This document shows positions 10,656 to 18,325 of a stretch of DNA of 64,000 nucleotides, piece after piece (position 1 is the first letter of the stretch; every line of letters starts with the position of its first letter). A program made the position numbers and the translations under genes. Below the pieces are notes generated by a model. That model had not been told where the DNA came from. It was given only the letters and a program-made list of their open reading frames with translations, and ran no database searches. Origin of the DNA: Halorientalis persicus (GTDB taxonomy: Archaea > Halobacteriota > Halobacteria > Halobacteriales > Haloarculaceae); assembly GCF_900110215.1 (NCBI RefSeq), contig NZ_FOCX01000003.1, forward strand, positions 124,001-188,000, given 5' to 3'.

Positions 10656-10684
10656 TTCGGTCGTCGCTTCGCTCCTCCCTGCAC

Positions 10685-10790
10685 GGGCACGGTGGGATTT
10701 GAACCCACGACCGTCGGATATCTTCCGTCGGCACCAAGCGGTACCGTCGATAGAAGTCCGACGCTCTAGTCCGGACTGAGCTACGTGCCC
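10685..10790 (-). tRNA. tRNA-Arg (anticodon TCT) with a 31-nt intron
   Basis: Read on the minus strand, the acceptor arms GGGCACG and CGTGCCC pair in full. The D arm is GCTC...GAGC, the anticodon stem is TCGGA/TCCGA, and the T arm is GTGGG/CCCAC around TTCAAAT. The anticodon loop reads CTTCTA before an insertion, giving anticodon TCT at 10754-10752. The insertion at 10750-10720 (31 nt) sits after position 37, the canonical archaeal intron site that is cut by the splicing endonuclease at a bulge-helix-bulge. The CCA end is not encoded. The tRNA reads AGA/AGG codons, which are rare in this GC-rich genome. Confidence 0.9.
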
Positions 10791-10901
10791 TCGGGTTGGA
10801 CTGTACCGTGAGAGACAAAAAGAACCTCGGTTTCGGGGATGGGGTTCGACCGCCACGGCCAGTCACAGCCCTTAAACGCGCTTCGGGACTACCGATGTGC
10901 A

Positions 10902-11462
10902 ATGACCGTTATCGGGACAGTCGGCCTCCCGGGCAGTGGGAAAGGCGAGGCTGCGGAGGTCGCCCGCGAGCTGGGCGTGCCGGTCGTGACGATGGGGGAC
11001 GTGATCCGCCGGGAGTGCCGGGACCGCGGGCTGGACCCGGCCAGCCATCACGGCGAGATCGCCCAGGCACTCCGCGAGGAGAACGGGCCCGCAGCCATCG
11101 CGGAGCGGTCGCTTCCGCTGATCGAGGAGCGACTGGCCGGCGAGGACACCGACACCGTCCTCGTCGACGGCCTGCGCTCGGACGTGGAACTGGACGCGTT
11201 CCGCGACCGATTCGGCGACGACTTCTATCTCGTGAGCATCGAAGCGCCGTTCGAGGTCCGCCGCGAGCGGATCACCGACCGCGGGCGTGACGACACGGAC
11301 GGTGGCGAGAGCCTCCGAGAACGCGACGAGCGCGAACTCGGGTTCGGGATGGGTGAGGCCATGGAGCAGGCCGACGTGACCATCGAGAACACCGACACGC
11401 TCGAACGGTTCCGCAAGCGGATTCGGACGGTCTTCGACGAGGGACCGGAGGCGGTACGATGA
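10902..11462 (+). CDS. UPF0200-family P-loop kinase-like protein
   Basis: A 186-residue nucleotide-binding protein with Walker A GLPGSGKGE at residues 6-14 and an adenylate/dephospho-CoA-kinase-like layout, including the LID-like region RRERITDRGRDDTDGG and VLVDGLRSDVELDAF. UPF0200 proteins are conserved in archaea and usually sit next to UPF0201 genes, as here. The substrate is not established. Start chosen: the ATG at 10902, since the conserved strand TVIGTVGLPGSG follows at once and CCCTTAAACG about 29 bases upstream looks like a TATA box. It overlaps the next gene by four bases. Confidence 0.85.
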   Translation: MTVIGTVGLPGSGKGEAAEVARELGVPVVTMGDVIRRECRDRGLDPASHHGEIAQALREENGPAAIAERSLPLIEERLAGEDTDTVLVDGLRSDVELDAFRDRFGDDFYLVSIEAPFEVRRERITDRGRDDTDGGESLRERDERELGFGMGEAMEQADVTIENTDTLERFRKRIRTVFDEGPEAVR

Positions 11463-11875
11463 TCTACAGCGTCGACGTCCAGATCACCGCGCCCGTCAAC
11501 GACACCGAAGTAACGGACCGGGTGGCGGATGCGATCCACAACCTCTTCCCGGACGCCGAGATCGAGGAGCGGCCGGGGGAGTTGCTGGCCGAGGCCCATA
11601 GTTTAGAAACGCTCTCTGAGGCGCTGCACCGCCAGGAGATCTTAGACGCCGCCCGGAAGGTCTTCTTCGAGAACCGGCAGGGCGATACGTTCAGCTTCGA
11701 CCTGAAGAAACAGCCGGCTTTCGAGGGGGTGGTCACCTTCGCGGTGGGGAATCCGAGCGAACTGGGCGACCTCCACGTTCGCGTACGAGTGGAGGAACCG
11801 TCCGTCGAGGAGTACATCGACCACGTCGCGCCGGCGACCGAGGAGGGGCGGCCGGTCCAGTCCGACGACCGATGA
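11459..11875 (+). CDS. UPF0201-family RNA-binding-domain protein
   Basis: A 138-residue soluble acidic protein of the archaeal UPF0201 family. The sequence starts MIYSVDVQITAPVNDTEVTD and shows the conserved LHRQEILDAARKVFFENRQGD. Family structures resemble the ribosomal L5-like fold, but the role is not known. It is translationally coupled to the UPF0200 gene (ATGA overlap) and to the HAD gene (ATGA overlap). This arrangement in archaea suggests a shared pathway, possibly in nucleotide or cofactor metabolism; that is inference. Confidence 0.85.
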   Translation: MIYSVDVQITAPVNDTEVTDRVADAIHNLFPDAEIEERPGELLAEAHSLETLSEALHRQEILDAARKVFFENRQGDTFSFDLKKQPAFEGVVTFAVGNPSELGDLHVRVRVEEPSVEEYIDHVAPATEEGRPVQSDDR

Positions 11876-12486
11876 CGGCGGCGATCTTCTTTGCCGTCGA
11901 CGGCACGCTGCTCTCTCACACCGCGGACCGGGAGACCGTCGTCGAGCGCGGGCTCGACACGGTGCTGGGCGAGGCCGACCCGGCACTGGTCGAGACCTAC
12001 CTCGACACGCTCGACGAGCGGCGGGCGGCGCTGGATCCGGCGGCCGAGCGGGCGGGGGCCGAAGCGGTCGCGACGGCCGCGGACGCGGACTGCGACCCGG
12101 ACGCCATCGTCGCGGCGGTTCGCGACTCCGAAATCGAGGCGACGACGGTGCCCGAGGCGGCGCGGTCGGCCCTTGCCGGACTCGCCGAGACCGACCACCT
12201 CGGTATCCTCACGAACGGGAGCCGCGACCGACAGACGGCCAAACTGGCGGCCCACGACCTCGACGGGTTCTTCGAGACGGTCGTGACTGCCCCCGAGGCC
12301 GGCGCGGCCAAACCCGATCCGGCGATCTACGCGTACGCCCGCGAACAGGTCGCCGCCGACGAGTACGTGATGGTCGGCGACGACTACGAGGGCGACGTGG
12401 CGGCGGCCCGCGAGGCGGACTTTCTCCCGGTCCGGTACGAGGACGACGGCCCGAGCTTCTGGCGGGCGCTGGACGCCCTAGTCTAG
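11872..12486 (+). CDS. HAD-superfamily protein lacking the nucleophilic aspartate
   Basis: A 204-residue HAD-fold protein. Motif II (ILTNGS), motif III (AAKPDPAIYAYA) and motif IV (MVGDDYEGDV) are all present. Motif I reads FFAVDGTLL, whereas active HAD hydrolases have DxDGT. The first Asp, which forms the phospho-enzyme, is Ala8 (codon GCC, one base from GAC). The second Asp is kept. The cap domain is a short helical C1 type. As read, the protein should not form the aspartyl-phosphate; it may be a binding or regulatory protein, or the change may be recent. It is the third gene of a coupled trio and overlaps the convergent gene at 12478 by nine bases. Confidence 0.85.
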   Translation: MTAAIFFAVDGTLLSHTADRETVVERGLDTVLGEADPALVETYLDTLDERRAALDPAAERAGAEAVATAADADCDPDAIVAAVRDSEIEATTVPEAARSALAGLAETDHLGILTNGSRDRQTAKLAAHDLDGFFETVVTAPEAGAAKPDPAIYAYAREQVAADEYVMVGDDYEGDVAAAREADFLPVRYEDDGPSFWRALDALV

Positions 12487-13599
12487 GCCGCTGACGAAGA
12501 TGGCGACCCACTGGCCCAGATCCTGCCGGTGGGTGACCTCGACGCTGTCGACCCATTTGACCCACTGGAAGCCGCGGCGACCGGGGGCGACCAGTCGGAG
12601 CGGAAAGCCGTGGCCGTGTGCGAGGGGGTCGCCGTCGACGCGGGTCGCCAGCAGTGCGTCCCGGGCCTCCTCGATGGGCAGACTCCAGTAGTAGCCCGTG
12701 ACGGAGCGAACGCGGACCCACGCGGCGTCCTCGGGCGGCTCCACCAGATCCAGCAGGTCGCCGACGCGGACGCCCGCCCAGTCGTGTTCTGAGTACCAGC
12801 CGCTGGTACAGTCCAGGACGGCGCGCTCGCTGGTCGCGTCGATGGGTCCGTCGGTCGCCGATCCGTCGCGTCGGCGCGGTGCCGACCGGGGCTCGGGCGG
12901 CAGGGCGTCGAGATCGAGTTCGAGGGGATCGGCGACCGCGCCGCCGACGGTCAGGGTCCAGTCATCGGGGTCGACCGGGTCGGGATCGTCGGCCACCCAG
13001 CTGGTGACCGGGAAGGCGTTGCCGTCGTCGCTCCCGTCTTCCTTCGAGCCCGTGAACCGGCGGTCCCGGCCCGGGAGCGAGAGGGCGTCGCCGGCGACCT
13101 GCTGGGCCTTCCAGGAGAGTGCGCCAAAGCCCAGCAGCGCCCCGTACTGGAGGGTGGTCCGCCGTCGATCCAGCCCCGCGGTCGAAGGCAGTCGGAACCG
13201 GTGGCGCAGGTGCCACAGGAGGACGGGAACGACGACTGTGCCAAGCACCATGTGGAGAAAGAGGAGGGGCCAGCCGGCGATCCGGACGGGGCCGGACAGC
13301 GTCCAGTAGATGCCGGTGCCGAGGGTCGCGAGCGCGAGCGTCCCGAGCAGGATCGAGACGGGCGTGCCCCCGTCCCAGAGCTTCCGGTCGGTGACACGGC
13401 GGCGGACCCGGCGGAACTTCCAGCCCAGCAGGGCCACCAGCGTGAAGCCGGCCAGCCCGTGGAGGGTGAACAGCCACGCTCCGCTCGGCCGGCCGACGGT
13501 GAGGCTCACCAGTCCGGAGCCGACCTCGAAGCTCACGAGCGCGAGGATCGACCAGTCGACCAGCGACGGCGGCGGTGCCAGTCGGGCGAGGACGCCCAT
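12478..13599 (-). CDS. Membrane-anchored molybdopterin oxidoreductase (cytochrome-b-like plus sulfite-oxidase-like)
   Basis: A 373-residue two-part protein. The first 160 residues form four to five membrane helices with several histidines (FTLHGLAGFTLVALLGWK, LLFLHMVLGTVVVPVLLWHL), like a cytochrome b561/ferric-reductase-type haem domain. The C-terminal 190 residues are a sulfite-oxidase/YedY-type molybdopterin domain, with the expected Mo-ligand cysteine in VLDCTSGWYSEHDW and the PLRLVAPGRRGFQWVKWV end. The fusion would pass electrons between a molybdenum site and the membrane; the active side is probably extracellular. Substrate unknown. Bacterial MsrPQ uses two separate genes for the same two parts, so this is a one-chain analogue. 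Confidence 0.8.
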   Translation of the reverse strand: MGVLARLAPPPSLVDWSILALVSFEVGSGLVSLTVGRPSGAWLFTLHGLAGFTLVALLGWKFRRVRRRVTDRKLWDGGTPVSILLGTLALATLGTGIYWTLSGPVRIAGWPLLFLHMVLGTVVVPVLLWHLRHRFRLPSTAGLDRRRTTLQYGALLGFGALSWKAQQVAGDALSLPGRDRRFTGSKEDGSDDGNAFPVTSWVADDPDPVDPDDWTLTVGGAVADPLELDLDALPPEPRSAPRRRDGSATDGPIDATSERAVLDCTSGWYSEHDWAGVRVGDLLDLVEPPEDAAWVRVRSVTGYYWSLPIEEARDALLATRVDGDPLAHGHGFPLRLVAPGRRGFQWVKWVDSVEVTHRQDLGQWVAIFVSGLD

Positions 13600-13639
13600 A
13601 CCGGGTCACAGGGCTGGACGGGCTTGGATGCTCGGTCGG

Positions 13640-14593
13640 CTAATACCCTCGCCGGGCCATCACGGTCCCGTTCGCGGCCCGCACGGTCACCGCATCGCCG
13701 TCGTTGTTCCAGACGGGACTTCTCTGCCCCCAGTACAGCGTCGTCGCCGTGTCCGTCCCGCTTCCTGTCCGGAGGGTGACCTGCTCGCCCGGGTCGAGAA
13801 CGGTTCCGTCGGGGAACGGATAGGTGTGATCGGCCTCGTCGCTGACGGTCCATCCCGAGAGGTCGAGCGTGGTGTCCCCTCGGTTCTCGACGGCAACGTA
13901 CTCGTCGTTCAGGTTCTCCCGGTCGTCGCCGGCGGCGTCCTCGTGAATCTCGACGATGGCGAGCGCACCCGTGACTGCCCCACCGTCGGTCACGGTCGTT
14001 CCGGTCGCTGTCGGCGGCTCCTCGGTCGCGCAGGCCCACAGTCCGGTGCCGTTCGCGCGGGCCCGCTGTTCGGCGGCGTCGAAGGCCTCGCGTTCGGTGA
14101 ACTGGCTGTCGTAGACGCGGGCGTAGCCCTCGGTCAGGAGCCAGTAGTTGACGTTCTCGCCGTCCTGATAGATATATCCCAGCAGGCGGCCGTAGTAGCC
14201 CCGGCGGTCGCTCTCGGCGTCGACGCCGATGGTAACGGTCTCGCCGAGTAGACGCTGAGTCATCGTGCGGGTCGCGTCGTGGCCGGCCTCGCCGAGGCAG
14301 GACTCGCCAGCCGCGGTTTCGGGGACGCCCTCGAACTCCGCGGGGTCGTTCTCGCCGCCCGTCTCGGGCGTGTCGACGCCGAGCAGGCGGAGGGTGTCTT
14401 GCGTGCCGTTGCGATAGCGGATCTTGACGGTGTCGCCGTCGACCACGGCCGTGACGGTCACCGCGTAACTGTTCGCGAGGTCGGCGTCCGCGGGCGGTGC
14501 GGGCGTCCCAGGTGCGTTCGAGCCGTCCGGCGAGACTCCGAGACAGCCGCTGGCGGCGACGAGGACGACGAGGGCGACGACGGCACGGTCCAT
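13640..14593 (-). CDS. Secreted thermonuclease-like lipoprotein with lamin-tail domain
   Basis: A 317-residue protein beginning with a lipoprotein signal, lipobox ASGC with Cys17. Residues of about 45-190 are a staphylococcal-nuclease (SNase) domain: VVDGDTVKIRY and LRLLGVDTPE carry the calcium and catalytic Asp, Arg and Glu, and YYGRLLGYIY the second catalytic Arg. The C-terminal third, from IVEIHEDAAGDD to the end, is a lamin-tail (LTD) beta-sandwich with DEYVAVENRGDTTLDLSGWT. It should degrade extracellular nucleic acids at the cell surface. SNase plus LTD pairing is common in haloarchaea. The start ATG at 14593 is fixed by the signal peptide. Confidence 0.88.
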   Translation of the reverse strand: MDRAVVALVVLVAASGCLGVSPDGSNAPGTPAPPADADLANSYAVTVTAVVDGDTVKIRYRNGTQDTLRLLGVDTPETGGENDPAEFEGVPETAAGESCLGEAGHDATRTMTQRLLGETVTIGVDAESDRRGYYGRLLGYIYQDGENVNYWLLTEGYARVYDSQFTEREAFDAAEQRARANGTGLWACATEEPPTATGTTVTDGGAVTGALAIVEIHEDAAGDDRENLNDEYVAVENRGDTTLDLSGWTVSDEADHTYPFPDGTVLDPGEQVTLRTGSGTDTATTLYWGQRSPVWNNDGDAVTVRAANGTVMARRGY

Positions 14594-14689
14594 ACCTCGC
14601 CTGTGTGGGCCAGCCACTTGAGCGGCGAGGCCGACCGCTCGGTGAGTCGATCCAAAGGCATAGGGAGAGTGGCCCCGGAGTGCCGACAG

Positions 14690-15631
14690 ATGCTCGTCCC
14701 CGTCACCATCCGCGAGGTAATGAATCCGACAGTCGAGACGATCAGTCCCGACCTCGACGCCGCCGCGGTCGCCGAGTTGCTCCACGGCGAGGATATCGGC
14801 TCGGTCGTCGTCGTCGAAAATGGCGACCCCGTCGGTATCGTCACCGAATCGGACGTGGTCGGACTCGTCGCCGAGGGGCACGACGCCGACACGGTCACCG
14901 CCGCCGACTGTATGTCGACCCCGGTCGTCACCGTCGACGCCGACGAGTCCATCGAGGCGGCCGTCGACCGCTTCCGCGAACACACGATCAAGAAACTCCC
15001 GGTGATCGACGACAGCGAGGCGCGAAGCGCCTCTGGCAGCCGGACACAGTCCGGCGACGGCGACCTCGTCGGCATCGTCACCACGACCGACCTCTCCTAC
15101 TACCTCCCACACCTCTCCCGGCGGACGACCGCCAGCGGTGGCTCGACCGCCGACCACCACCACCGCGAGCGCGTCGACACCGCCTACGAGCGCGACGAGT
15201 GGGAGTTCGAGAGCCTCGGCCCTCACGACGACCGCATCGAGACTGGCGACGTCGTGAAGTTCACCAAGACCCTCTCCCAGGAAGACGTGGAGACCTTCGC
15301 CGAGGCCAGCGGCGACACCAACCGCCTCCACCTCGACGCCGACTACGCGGAAGGGACCCGCTTCGGTCGCCCCATCGCCCACGGGACACTCGTCGGCGGC
15401 GTCGTCAGCGCCGCGCTGGCCCGCCTGCCCGGCCTCATCGTCTACCTCTCGCAGGACACCTCCTTCCTGGGCCCCGTCGACATCGGCAGCGAAGTCACCG
15501 CCGAGTGTGAGGTCGTCGAGGATCTGGGCAACGACCGCTACCGGCTGACGACCAGCGCCCGCGCCGACGGCGACGAGGTGATCGACGGCGAAGCCGTCGT
15601 CATCGCCGATCCGATCCCCGACACGGCCTGA
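14690..15631 (+). CDS. Tandem CBS domain and MaoC-like hydratase fusion
   Basis: A 313-residue fusion. Residues 1-135 are two CBS motifs (IREVMNPTVETISPD; ADCMSTPVVTVDADESIEAA), a nucleotide-sensing pair. From residue 180 a MaoC hotdog domain follows: AEASGDTNRLHLDADYAEGT carries the catalytic Asp/His pair and RFGRPIAHGTLVGG the rest of the hydratase signature. It probably hydrates enoyl-CoA-like substrates under adenylate control; the control is inference. Residues 110-122 (EARSASGSRTQSG) break the second CBS domain and are coded by a 39-bp double hairpin found almost unchanged at 35094. Start: ATG at 14690; the frame remains open upstream but there covers the nuclease promoter. Confidence 0.85.
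   Translation: MLVPVTIREVMNPTVETISPDLDAAAVAELLHGEDIGSVVVVENGDPVGIVTESDVVGLVAEGHDADTVTAADCMSTPVVTVDADESIEAAVDRFREHTIKKLPVIDDSEARSASGSRTQSGDGDLVGIVTTTDLSYYLPHLSRRTTASGGSTADHHHRERVDTAYERDEWEFESLGPHDDRIETGDVVKFTKTLSQEDVETFAEASGDTNRLHLDADYAEGTRFGRPIAHGTLVGGVVSAALARLPGLIVYLSQDTSFLGPVDIGSEVTAECEVVEDLGNDRYRLTTSARADGDEVIDGEAVVIADPIPDTA
15017..15055. repeat. 39-bp in-frame double-hairpin insertion
   Basis: GAGGCGCGAAGCGCCTC (7-bp perfect arms, loop GAA), spacer TGGCA, then arms GCCGGAC/GTCCGGC with loop ACA. The unit is 13 codons and interrupts the linker of the second CBS domain without breaking the frame. It matches 35094-35132 at 38 of 39 positions; the only difference is in a loop. Confidence 0.75.
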
Positions 15632-15795
15632 CCGTCTTCGGCCGAACGCCGCTCCAGTTTTCCGCCGATCCGTCCCCCGGCTGCCGGAAACGCCCCGCCA
15701 GTTCCTCTCAGTTTGCTACTCCGTGCCGTGAGACGGCTCACCACACCTATCAGATGCAAAGAATTAAGGTCGCCGGTAGTCCTTATACAATCATA

Positions 15796-15927
15796 ATGTA
15801 TTGCCCACAGTGCGGGACACGGATGGCTCTGAACGACGAGACGACAAAGTTGAACGAGTACACCTGCAACACCTGCTACAACACCGAAATCGAGACCAAG
15901 CAGCCGGTCGCCGGCCACGCACTCTGA
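15796..15927 (+). CDS. Small two-knuckle zinc-ribbon protein
   Basis: A 43-residue protein starting MYCPQCGTRMALNDETTK, with two CxxC knuckles, CPQC and CNTC, about 27 residues apart. This is a minimal zinc ribbon of the kind frequent among haloarchaeal small proteins; several such proteins affect motility or biofilm in related species, but no function can be assigned here. An AT-rich GAATTAAG around 15762-15769 lies about 30 bases before the ATG and a second one, TTATAC, is nearer. It stands alone between the CBS-MaoC gene and the convergent nucleoside-recognition gene. Confidence 0.75.
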   Translation: MYCPQCGTRMALNDETTKLNEYTCNTCYNTEIETKQPVAGHAL

Positions 15928-15985
15928 GGGCGACGTTTCTCTCCGTTTTGTACAGTCGAGGAGCGGCCGCGCCGCGTGCCGCCGC

Positions 15986-17014
15986 TCAGATCGCCGTCGG
16001 CGCGAGCAAGACGACCAGCGCCACGGCGATGAACACGACTTTCAGCACCGTGTTGACGACGATCACCTTGCTGCCGAACTCGCGGCCCCAGATGCCGTAC
16101 TGGAAGGGGATCGACCGCTTGAACGTCGAGACGGCGAAGGAGACGATCCCGCCCACGAGCATCGTCGCGACGGCTGCCCGCGCAGTGAAGGTCCCGTTCT
16201 CGATCAGCGGGGCGATGAAGATCGCGCCGTTGGTCGTGTCCACCGCGAACACCGCGATGGTCGGGATCGCCGCGCTCGGCAGGCCCAGCGCGCCCGTGAT
16301 TGGGGCGACCGCGCCCGCGATGCCGAGCGCGTCCGGACTGCCCAGGAGTGCGGTGACGATCTCCTCGTAGTAGGCCACCAGCGTCGCGACGATCAGGTAG
16401 ACGACCAGTAGCCGCGGCACGATGTCTCGGATCTTCTCGACGGTGCTCTCGGCAGCGGCCCGGAATTTGGCGCGGCGGTCACGTCCGCTCCCGCTCCCGT
16501 CGGCCTCGACGGCCGCCCCCTCGTCCACGTCGGCTTCCACCGTGGTATCGACGTTTCGCTCCGAGAGCAGGAGTGCGCCGGCCGCGACGCCGGTTCCGGT
16601 AATCGCGAGCGAGATGAGCGCCCGCGCCCCGACGTACATGAGGCCGACCTTCAGGCCGAGGATGGGGATCAATACGGGCGCGTAGAAGGTGAAGATGTGC
16701 TGGGCGAACCCGAAGAAGGTGTTCATCGTCACCGCGACGAGCGTCGCGCGGTCGTCGAGCAGGCCGGCCTCCCGATATTCGGCGAGCATCCCGTACCCGG
16801 CGGTGGGCGAGGCCGTCGTCGCCAGGATCGCCGTCCCAACCTCCGGTGGGAGGTTCGCCGGCTGTGTCAGTGGTCGTGCGAAACCCGCGATGTACTCGAC
16901 CGCGCCGAACTCGACGGCGACGCTGGCCAGGCCGACCCCCAGAGCGATGAAGACGGTGATCGACGCCACGCGGACCAGCACCTCCACCAGCAACGCCGTC
17001 GGCTCCGGTGCCAT
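15986..17014 (-). CDS. Nucleoside-recognition (Gate) domain membrane protein
   Basis: A 342-residue membrane protein with about eight helices, of the Gate/nucleoside-recognition family related to SpmA/SpmB and concentrative nucleoside transporters. Typical pieces are ATTASPTAGYGMLAEYREAGLL, TMNTFFGFAQHIFTFYAPV and, in the second half, AVFAVDTTNGAIFIAPLI. A charged cytoplasmic loop (about residues 160-190, DVDEGAAVEADGSGSGRDRR) separates the halves. The substrate is unknown. ATG at 17014 is chosen over a TTG 27 bases earlier. It is transcribed in the same direction as the two MgtE-type genes upstream of it. Confidence 0.8.
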   Translation of the reverse strand: MAPEPTALLVEVLVRVASITVFIALGVGLASVAVEFGAVEYIAGFARPLTQPANLPPEVGTAILATTASPTAGYGMLAEYREAGLLDDRATLVAVTMNTFFGFAQHIFTFYAPVLIPILGLKVGLMYVGARALISLAITGTGVAAGALLLSERNVDTTVEADVDEGAAVEADGSGSGRDRRAKFRAAAESTVEKIRDIVPRLLVVYLIVATLVAYYEEIVTALLGSPDALGIAGAVAPITGALGLPSAAIPTIAVFAVDTTNGAIFIAPLIENGTFTARAAVATMLVGGIVSFAVSTFKRSIPFQYGIWGREFGSKVIVVNTVLKVVFIAVALVVLLAPTAI

Positions 17015-17068
17015 TGGCGACCCTTGGTATCTGGTGGCCAAAGCCCTGACTATCCCGTCCGCAGTCCC

Positions 17069-17626
17069 TCAGACCACCAGCCGGACCACGGCGAACAGCA
17101 CCACGACGCCCAGCACGTCACAGACGTTCGTGACGACGGGAATCACCACGTCGTCGGGGTCCAGCCCGAACCGGTAGGCGGCGTAAGTCGTCACCAGCGT
17201 CACGAAAACCGCCAGCACCGCGAGCACCGCGCCGCTCCCGAACGCCACCAGGACGACGGTCCCGATCCCGAGCGCGGTCCCGCCTACGAGCGTCTGGGCC
17301 AGCCACGCCCCGGCCCCGACCAGCGGGAACAGCGTCAGTGCCAGCCCAAGCGTCGCAACGGCGTTGCCCAGCAGGTACTCGTCGTCGGGTTCGAAGGAGA
17401 GCAAGCCGAGGTGGACCACCGTCGAGAGCCGCGCGGCGAGGATGCTCCCGAGGTTGCCCGCCATCCCGATGGTGACGGGCACGAGGACGAGCAGCGAGGG
17501 GTACTGAAGTAAGGTGCCCTCGAAGGTATCGAGGACGAACCCGCTGGCGAGTTCGATACAGGTCAGTACCAACAGGATGGGGAGCATCGTGCGCATGATC
17601 GCTCGGGGGGACCAGCGCGTCTCCAT
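17069..17626 (-). CDS. MgtE-type divalent cation transporter half, second gene
   Basis: A 185-residue protein with five membrane helices matching the MgtE integral membrane domain, including LLVLVPVTIGMAGNLGSILAARLST and the C-terminal DVVIPVVTNVCDVLGVVVLF, where the conserved Asn and Asp residues line the ion path. It lacks the N-terminal and CBS cytoplasmic domains of full MgtE. It overlaps the preceding half-MgtE gene by ATGA, so the two are made together and probably pair into one Mg2+ (or Co2+) channel. Confidence 0.85.
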   Translation of the reverse strand: METRWSPRAIMRTMLPILLVLTCIELASGFVLDTFEGTLLQYPSLLVLVPVTIGMAGNLGSILAARLSTVVHLGLLSFEPDDEYLLGNAVATLGLALTLFPLVGAGAWLAQTLVGGTALGIGTVVLVAFGSGAVLAVLAVFVTLVTTYAAYRFGLDPDDVVIPVVTNVCDVLGVVVLFAVVRLVV

Positions 17627-18204
17627 CAGAGGCCACCCAGTCCGAGGACGATTCGCGTGGCGAGCAGGAGTGTGGCGACGCCGACCACGTCGCCGGTGGT
17701 CGTGACGACCGGGCCCGCGAGCGTGTCTGGGTTGTAGCCGCGGCGATACCCGAGGAAAACGACGCCGACGACCGCCGCCGTGAGCAGGAGCCCCGAGATC
17801 AGCCCGGCGATGCCAGCGATGCCGACGAGCGTCCCGAGGGGTGCGACCTGCCGGCCCAGCACCGCGAGGACGACGAACGCGAGGACCGCGGCGAAGAGGC
17901 TGACGAGAACCCCGTTGGCCAGCGCCGCCGCGATCGCCCCTCGCAACCGCTCGTCGTCCAGATTCAGCCGCGGTTCGATCAGCCCCTGGTGGAGCGCGGA
18001 GGCGAGCCGTGCGCCGAGCGACCCGTAGACGTTTCCGCGGGTCGCCAGCAGGGCGGGAACGAGCATCAGGAGGCCGGGGACCGCCTGCAGCTCCGCCTCC
18101 ATCCCGCCGAGGACGACGCCGGCGAACAGGCCACCTACCCCGCTCACGGCGAGCACCGGGAGCGCCTCGCGGTAGGCCTCGGCGGCGACCTCGCGGACGG
18201 TCAT
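17626..18204 (-). CDS. MgtE-type divalent cation transporter half, first gene
   Basis: A 192-residue membrane protein with five helices, again only the MgtE membrane domain: GLLMLVPALLATRGNVYGSLGARLAS and AGPVVTTTGDVVGVATLLLATRI. It is clearly a paralogue of the next gene (same pore motifs). Start ATG at 18204 (MTVREVAAEAYREALP) begins the domain; the frame is open further upstream but covers surE regulatory DNA. As a tandem of two separate half transporters it likely works as a heterodimer. Confidence 0.85.
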   Translation of the reverse strand: MTVREVAAEAYREALPVLAVSGVGGLFAGVVLGGMEAELQAVPGLLMLVPALLATRGNVYGSLGARLASALHQGLIEPRLNLDDERLRGAIAAALANGVLVSLFAAVLAFVVLAVLGRQVAPLGTLVGIAGIAGLISGLLLTAAVVGVVFLGYRRGYNPDTLAGPVVTTTGDVVGVATLLLATRIVLGLGGL

Positions 18205-18325
18205 TGGCGGGCCAACGAACCCCCGAACCAAAAACCCCGGTAGCCCGACCGATAGCCGTGATGCGTGTGGGCAGGGATCATGGCGGGCCCGAAAGACTGA
18301 CGCGTCGGGGCCCCAACCACAGACC

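Noticed and set aside
10105-10779. A single 224-codon gene starting at 10105
   Set aside because: After about 62 codons the sequence loses protein character and runs over tRNA fragments; a frameshift explains the real gene better.
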